From positions 37,810,559-37,874,558 of the forward strand of contig NC_079476.1 of the NCBI RefSeq assembly GCF_026230105.1: 64,000 bases of DNA, given 5' to 3'. A program made the translations under genes and the position numbers. This document shows positions 58,974 to 64,000 of the stretch, piece by piece. The notes beneath the pieces were generated by a model. It did no database searches. It had not been told where the DNA came from and was given only the letters and a program-made list of their open reading frames with translations. The stretch is from Diorhabda sublineata (taxonomy: Eukaryota > Arthropoda > Insecta > Coleoptera > Chrysomelidae). Positions within the stretch are counted from its first letter, which is position 1, and every line of letters begins with the position of its first letter.

Positions 58974-60105
58974 CGCTACATATTAGTCCGGTTAAATTAG
59001 ACCAAAAAATAAGAGTGAAGCTGAAAATCAATAAAATTGTTTAAAATATAATTAAAAATAAAATTTTAAAGTTCCCTTGTGTGGAAAAAATGTTATTTAT
59101 GTCAAAAAATGAGTTTTTCGCGATTTTCGGCAAAACGGTAAGTTTTATCAAAAAAATACCTTAGTCAAAAGTTGTAGATCATAAAATTATCTACAAAAAA
59201 CGTATTAATACTTTTTTTCTTACGAATCATCGTTTCTGAGATATAAAGATTCGAAAAATTGTAATACTAAAAAAATGTAATTCCAACAGAAAAAAGTATT
59301 TTTTATTAAAACCAGAAAAAGCTCAACATCAATCGGAAATCTATTCATCAAAAAGTTTATTTACTTTTGGAAAGTGACACGCAATAACTGGATATGACAC
59401 GACATGTGCATTATACAGGATGGGTAAAATGTTTGAAAAACAAGATTTAGTTCAATGTGCTCAAGTTTTTAAATACGTTAGAACCTGTTCATACTTTACT
59501 TCCACCACACACAATATTTTGCAACTGCATAAGGGATGTAGTGCTAAATGTGGTTGCAAAAGTCTGACTGTTTTGTTCTCTGGCATGTATATCTTGTCAA
59601 TTTGAAAATTACGACTCGGACGATTAAATTTCACAACGTTTTTTCAATTTAAATCGCTTGTTACTTCTCAATCTCTGCTAATTTCCATTATTTTGCAATA
59701 ATTTCAACAACAGATTTCGCAACAGACCCGTAGAATAGTCCTTCTGGGAAAACCACGTTAATAAACGCGCTAATTACCTCATAGGTGGCGTGGAAATTAT
59801 GATGATTACAGCGTTTACAATTTTTTGAATCATTATATCTCAGAAACGGTAACTCGTAGAAAAAAAAGTATTAATGCGTTTTTTGTAGATAATTTTATGA
59901 TCTACAATTTTTGTCCGAGGTATTTTTATTATAAAACTTACCGTTTTTCTGAAAATTACGAAAAACTATTTTTTCCACACAAGGGAAAGATGGGGAACTT
60001 TCAAATTTTATTTTCAATTACACCTCAAACAATTTTAGTGATTTTCAGCTTGATGGGGATCTATGTAACTTCTAATGTCTAAATTGACCGGACTATATGT
60101 AGAAT
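58974..60105. mobile_element. Element with long terminal inverted repeats, 1.13 kb
   Basis: Left arm about 58974-59262 and right arm about 59813-60105 are inverted copies. Outer words are CTACATATTAGTCCGGTTAA on the left and TTGACCGGACTATATGTAG on the right; inner shared words include CCCTTGTGTGG and TAGATCATAAAATTATCTAC. The inner part has a + frame ending GCSAKCGCKSLTVLFSGMY, a cysteine pattern seen in some insect multi-copy proteins. No transposase is visible, so it is non-autonomous. Confidence 0.8.
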
Positions 60106-60189
60106 TTTTGATGTAAATCTTGATGTGATTGGTCAATAAAAATGATTTGAATATTAGATGCTGATAAAGTTGAAACTTCTTTTGCTTCT

Positions 60190-60970
60190 ATAATTTCTGT
60201 GCACAATTTTCGTACTCTCTGTAAAAGTTTCGTGATCTGGATTTGGTTCCATTTGTTATTGAGGATATTCCAAAGATGTCCAGTTCTTCAACAAATCAAT
60301 CGGGTTAAGGTCGAACGACTGTGTCGGCCCAACTTTCACGACATTCTTCCATTCCAATTCTTTTAAATACTCTTTACATAGTTTGAGGAATGTTTGATAT
60401 TGGTGTCAGATACATTTTCTACCGATCAGACCCTGGGCATAATGTATTTATACCCTTTTCTTGACAATCCTTTCAATTTTCACCAGTCACTCTCGCTCCA
60501 AAACATCCCCAAATCATCACCGAGCCACCGGCTTGTTTTACACTTCCTTAGACCCAAAACCCTCAAGCTTAGACTTATCTCTCCATTTTGATTTTTAACC
60601 CACTGGAACTTCTTAATCTTATTTTGACGTATTAAAAGTTTTCTTTTTCCAAATGGCTTTTCTCAATGTGCTTTCCATTATAGAAGTCCTCAAAGGTAGA
60701 TCCTTAGATTCATTGAACTGAGGTGCTGTTTCTGGGCCCATAAGTCGTCGATCACGTTTACCTATAAATAAAATACGTTTATCTACAGCAGTTGTGGTTT
60801 TTCGAGGCCGCTTCGAACGTTGTCTATCGCCTAAACTCCTGGTGGATGCATATTTTTTCACGTCTTGATCCAAAAAGTATAAATCACTGCACGTTTTTGC
60901 TAGGACTAAACTACAATCATAAACACCGAAGAAATATGTGCTTGTATAATGTAAACAAATAACGGGCACT
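60190..60970 (-). mobile_element. Tc1-like transposase remnant, nearly full order
   Basis: On the minus strand: DQDVKKYASTRSLGDRQRSK, KRPRKTTTAVDKRILFIGKR, PQFNESKDLPLRTSIMESTL (N-terminal domains), then GSVMIWGCFG, then ELEWKNVVKVGPTQSFDLNP and LLKNWTSLEYPQ. The sequence parallels the remnants at 31805-32400 and inside the 27-kb mosaic, so all belong to one family. The catalytic HxDNA block is missing. Confidence 0.8.
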
Positions 60971-61229
60971 ATTATTTTTGGTTTATAAGACGCCGTTTCG
61001 ACCTGTAATGTATGTAGTTATATAATAATGAAAAATTAAGAGTATGTAATTTGATTGATAGTGTGTTATTATATAAGGTCGGTCTATAGTCCAAATGATT
61101 TAAATGTTTAAAATTAATATTGGGTTGCTTAAAACACAAAAATCTAATTCAATAAAAAGGGAGCCTCCATAAGAGAGATTTATGACTAGAACGTTTAATG
61201 GGGGGATGAGTCAAAGTTTGTAATTTTTG

Positions 61230-61485
61230 AGTTTAAGACAAGAGTGTTTGGGTGCAGGTCAAAGGAAGAACGGATGCTAGATCCAGGCGTAATTTGGACT
61301 GTAGAACCTGGTAAAAATTGGAGGAATTTTAAAAAAGATTGGACAAGAAACACACTTCACATCTTTGGAATATCCTGAATATCGAAAGGAACCAAATAGA
61401 CGACGATTATTTGTCGAAATTGTTATAGAGGATACCAAAATTGTTCACCGAAGTAATAAAAGCAAAAGGGGGTTACATCGATGAA
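61230..61485 (+). mobile_element. Tc1-like fragments in + orientation
   Basis: KEERMLDPGVIWTVEPG (the block before GGGS) is followed at a short distance by SHLWNILNIERNQIDDDYLS and RIPKLFTEVIKAKGG, the C-terminus, with the middle deleted. With the minus-strand copy at 60190-60970 it forms a head-to-head pair. Confidence 0.75.
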
Positions 61486-61492
61486 AAAAAAA

Positions 61493-61947
61493 GGTAATTT
61501 TATGCTTTCGCGGTCCCTACGTTTTTTGACTTTAGAAAATCGGAAAATTATTCGATTTCGATGAATTTTTTTTTAAATCTAAAAAGGTATAAACGATTAT
61601 AATATGTGGGAAAAGGTCAATTTTATTATTTTTAATTGTAAAAACATGATAAATCAACATTTTTCTTTCAATTTATTCGTTTTTTTTTTGTGTAGATTAT
61701 GAAAAAAAAATAACAACTTCATTGGATTATTTGGAAAAAAGTTATCAACAATTATACATGAATTAGTGCATTTTCATGAACATTTAAAGCTCTGAAATCA
61801 AAATAAGTTTTCATTTTTTTTTATTTTTATAATTTTTTTCGTAAATCTGCCGTAAAAACGTTGATGATAAAAAAATCATCGAAATCAGGTGATTTTTCGA
61901 TTTTCTAGAGCCAAAAAACGAGGGGTGCGCGAAAGTATAAAATTACC
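61493..61947. mobile_element. 455-bp foldback/MITE-like element
   Basis: GGTAATTTTATGCTTTCGCG at 61493 and its inverse (GGTAATTTTATACTTTCGCG on the minus strand from 61947) start inverted arms of about 85 bp that include TTTTTTG and AGAAAATCG. Both ends abut A runs. No coding capacity. Confidence 0.85.
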
Positions 61948-62689
61948 AAAAAAAAATTGACTCTTGCAATTACAGACTGTAGTTTAATCATTATCCTTAT
62001 CTTTATAATATTCTTCAAAATATAAATATCAAAATCGATCTATAGTTTTTATTTGTTTTGTATAACGCAAACTACAGGGTGAACAAGCAAAAACTTATCG
62101 TGGACAAGGGGTAAAGGTAAAGAAATGGTTAATTACCCTTATAATTATTTCAACGAAAACAAAATATGAAATAGATTTATTATCAATATCACAATGAAGT
62201 AATCAAAAATTAGGCGTTGGTGTTTACCCACCTACTAAGGTAGGTACGCAGATAAACCAGTAACATGATGCCGTAATAGAGAAAAGATCTTGATTAAGAC
62301 CCGTTAAAACTCTTGGATTTTTTCTAGAGATAAGTCTGTAAACAAAAACGGTACTTTTTAACCTTTCGGTCCTCCTACTAATTGTATAAAAATCCTATCA
62401 TTTAGTTGTATCTTATTTTATAGTCGATTGGCAAATGGGTGTTTACGAGAAGTCGTCAACGTTTGTCGAGATTTACACTTTTCCTTTATAGGAAAAGAAG
62501 GAACACCTACTAATGAAATTATATAACTAAAGAAACTATCTTTCTACTTTTGCCAGTTTTGGAATGTAGTTTAATCTATTTGACTGAAAATAAATGTTAC
62601 TAAGACAAAGTTCATGGTCTTCAGCCGACATCCATTCAGATGAATGGTCCTGATATAGGAAAAATTCCTTCTGCAGAGCTGGAATCGTG
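61948..62689. other. AT-rich interval, nothing recognised
   Basis: No open frame or repeat of note. Confidence 0.4.
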
Positions 62690-62880
62690 GTCATCGTTCC
62701 GAAGATCTGAATTTAAAACTGAGGCAACGAATGATCAAACGTTATATTTGGTCTGTGCTGTTGTACGGAGCCGAAATCTGGACACTGAAGACTGAAGCAG
62801 TTTTCTGCAGGAGGGCCGCAGGGGTATAGGAGGATAACAAATCTCCTGGTTGAGACTCGAGAGGCATACATAGTATCCAC
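62690..62880 (+). mobile_element. RTE-like non-LTR C-terminal fragment
   Basis: The frame RSEDLNLKLRQRMIKRYIWS continues VLLYGAEIWTLKTE, matching the RTE phrase (LRLR.R..K.YV.SVLLYG.E.WTL). Short and isolated. Confidence 0.65.
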
Positions 62881-63479
62881 TAATTGCTTCCATGGTTAAT
62901 ATAACAAAAAAACCAGGAAAAAGACGTCAATTTTCAGTAACTTTGAGTGGGTATAGCAAATTACTGTTGATATAGCTGAAAAACCTCCTGACTGATCTCG
63001 AAAATCGCATCATCATCGGAACAATATGTTGAACCTCCACCATAACTGCACCTTTACTGGCTCACGAATCTATGATTGTGCGTGATTTTTTTCAAAGACA
63101 GTCCTAGTTTTTATCTATTAGCTGTTACTATGAGTTCCTCCGTTCTGTTCTGTTCAGTACGAGGGCTAAAAAACATACCCAATTGAAATAATTCTTATCT
63201 TCTGAAGACTGAACCAGCATTCTTCAAGTGTTTATCTAGGGCCATTCCTTAAAAATTTTCAAAGTGATTTCTTATTTCTTTATGAAGACCTGATTTCGGT
63301 TCTGAATAACTTAACGAGGCGGTTCGTTGCTGGCGAAATTACTGAAAGCATTCCTATTTATAAAATAGGCATTTTCAAAAAAGATAGGTACCAAAGGTTT
63401 ATTCTGCGACCTCAAAAAAGAGAACATCTGTTTAATGTTTACTAGCGTGTTGTTTTTCATTTTTGAGTATGTATATTCT

Positions 63480-64000
63480 TAAAAATTTGTGATTCCAATT
63501 CTTTATGAAGACCTAATTTTGGTTCTAAATAGCTTAATGAGGCGTACATTTTCAACAAAGGTACCAACGGTTTAATCTGCAACATCAGAAAAGTGTAAGA
63601 AATCGATTTGGAGGCTAAGAAAAATTGTATTGGGGTCAAAGATAAGGACATGCTGAGGATTTTACTGACTGTTTGATGCATATGGTTTCCAAACTTTTGG
63701 AAAAAACCTCTTAGCATTCAAATTAACCAAAGCAATAAGTTTTATTGATCCCAATAAGACTGACAAAGGTCCAGAACAATCCGTGCATCTGATGTTTGAA
63801 GCATTTGACTGGAAATTCTGGATATGCTGACGAATTAGATCAATAGAAATAAGATGAAACAGTATTCCAGATGTGAAAGATTAGATAATTTTAGTTGTAC
63901 AAAACAGGTGGTGCAACTTCTATTAATAATTTCTCGCGGCAATTCGACAGCAGAAAGAGGATTTTGTGTCAATAAGGAGGTTTTGGTTCAAAAACCTACA
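63480..64000 (+). mobile_element. hAT-like transposase C-terminus, runs off the window
   Basis: Near 63907-64000 the + frame reads RGNSTAERGFCVNKEVLVQK, close to the hAT dimerisation phrase SHGNA.VERGFSVNK..LVEN. Upstream, VKDKDMLRILLTV, FIDPNKTDKGPEQSV and LMFEAFDWKFW follow the usual order, with stops between. Segments 63255-63400 and 63495-63600 are diverged duplicates of each other (CTTTATGAAGACCTRATTT). Confidence 0.6.

Overview
This window is AT-rich animal nuclear DNA and almost certainly comes from an insect. Its genes are split by short GT-AG introns. It holds many decayed mariner, Tc1, Tigger, hAT and non-LTR elements and an array of TTAGG-like repeats, the insect telomere motif. 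A beetle is plausible, but the sequence alone does not prove the order.

Gene-bearing part, 1 to about 24 kb. The 3' part of PREB/Sec12 (ER exchange factor for Sar1, COPII budding) lies on the + strand (2-2328). Then come three minus-strand transcription genes: MED15 (Mediator tail subunit with N-terminal KIX domain, 4298-9790, seven coding exons, 610 aa), RPB7/POLR2G (Pol II stalk subunit, 11589-13895, four coding exons including a 12-nt first one, 173 aa) and a KLF10/11-type three-zinc-finger factor matching cabut (16586-19111, two coding exons, 349 aa). Every exon junction of these models was checked by hand for splice dinucleotides and phase. The upstream side of cabut carries CCAAT boxes, an E-box and CRE-like sites. 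At 24114-24153 on the + strand sits a tiny first coding exon encoding MSRRKQSNPKPLK(R), the NuRD-recruiting N-terminus of FOG/SALL/BCL11-type zinc-finger regulators, closest to FOG (u-shaped in flies). No further exon of that gene was recognised, so the rest of the window may be its first intron.

Repeat-rich part, about 24.2 to 64 kb. No further convincing host gene was found. The region is a patchwork of dead elements: mariner remnants, Tc1-like remnants, a Tigger/pogo remnant with a terminal repeat, several non-LTR pieces (RT and RNase H), a hAT-like C-terminus running off the right edge, two elements with long inverted arms (49.3-50.9 kb and 59.0-60.1 kb) and a 455-bp foldback element. Four tandem arrays stand out: a ~181-bp unit (29.2-29.9 kb), a ~335-bp higher-order TTAGG-like array (32.8-34.2 kb), a 186-bp unit (38.7-40.0 kb) and a 180-bp unit (54.4-56.0 kb, second block at 57.3-57.7 kb).

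The most interesting signals are: (1) a complete predicted type-I hammerhead ribozyme at 30514-30572, with all core bases, a GUC cleavage site, a 13-bp stem I and a 2-bp stem III, of the kind linked to Penelope-like retroelements; (2) a 180-bp satellite that appears to be made from the 3' end of a mariner transposase gene, embedded in another mariner copy and bracketed by a ~103-bp duplication of that copy; (3) a mariner shell carrying a Tc1 transposase segment (26.9-27.9 kb). All functional statements come from reading motifs by eye; no database search was run.
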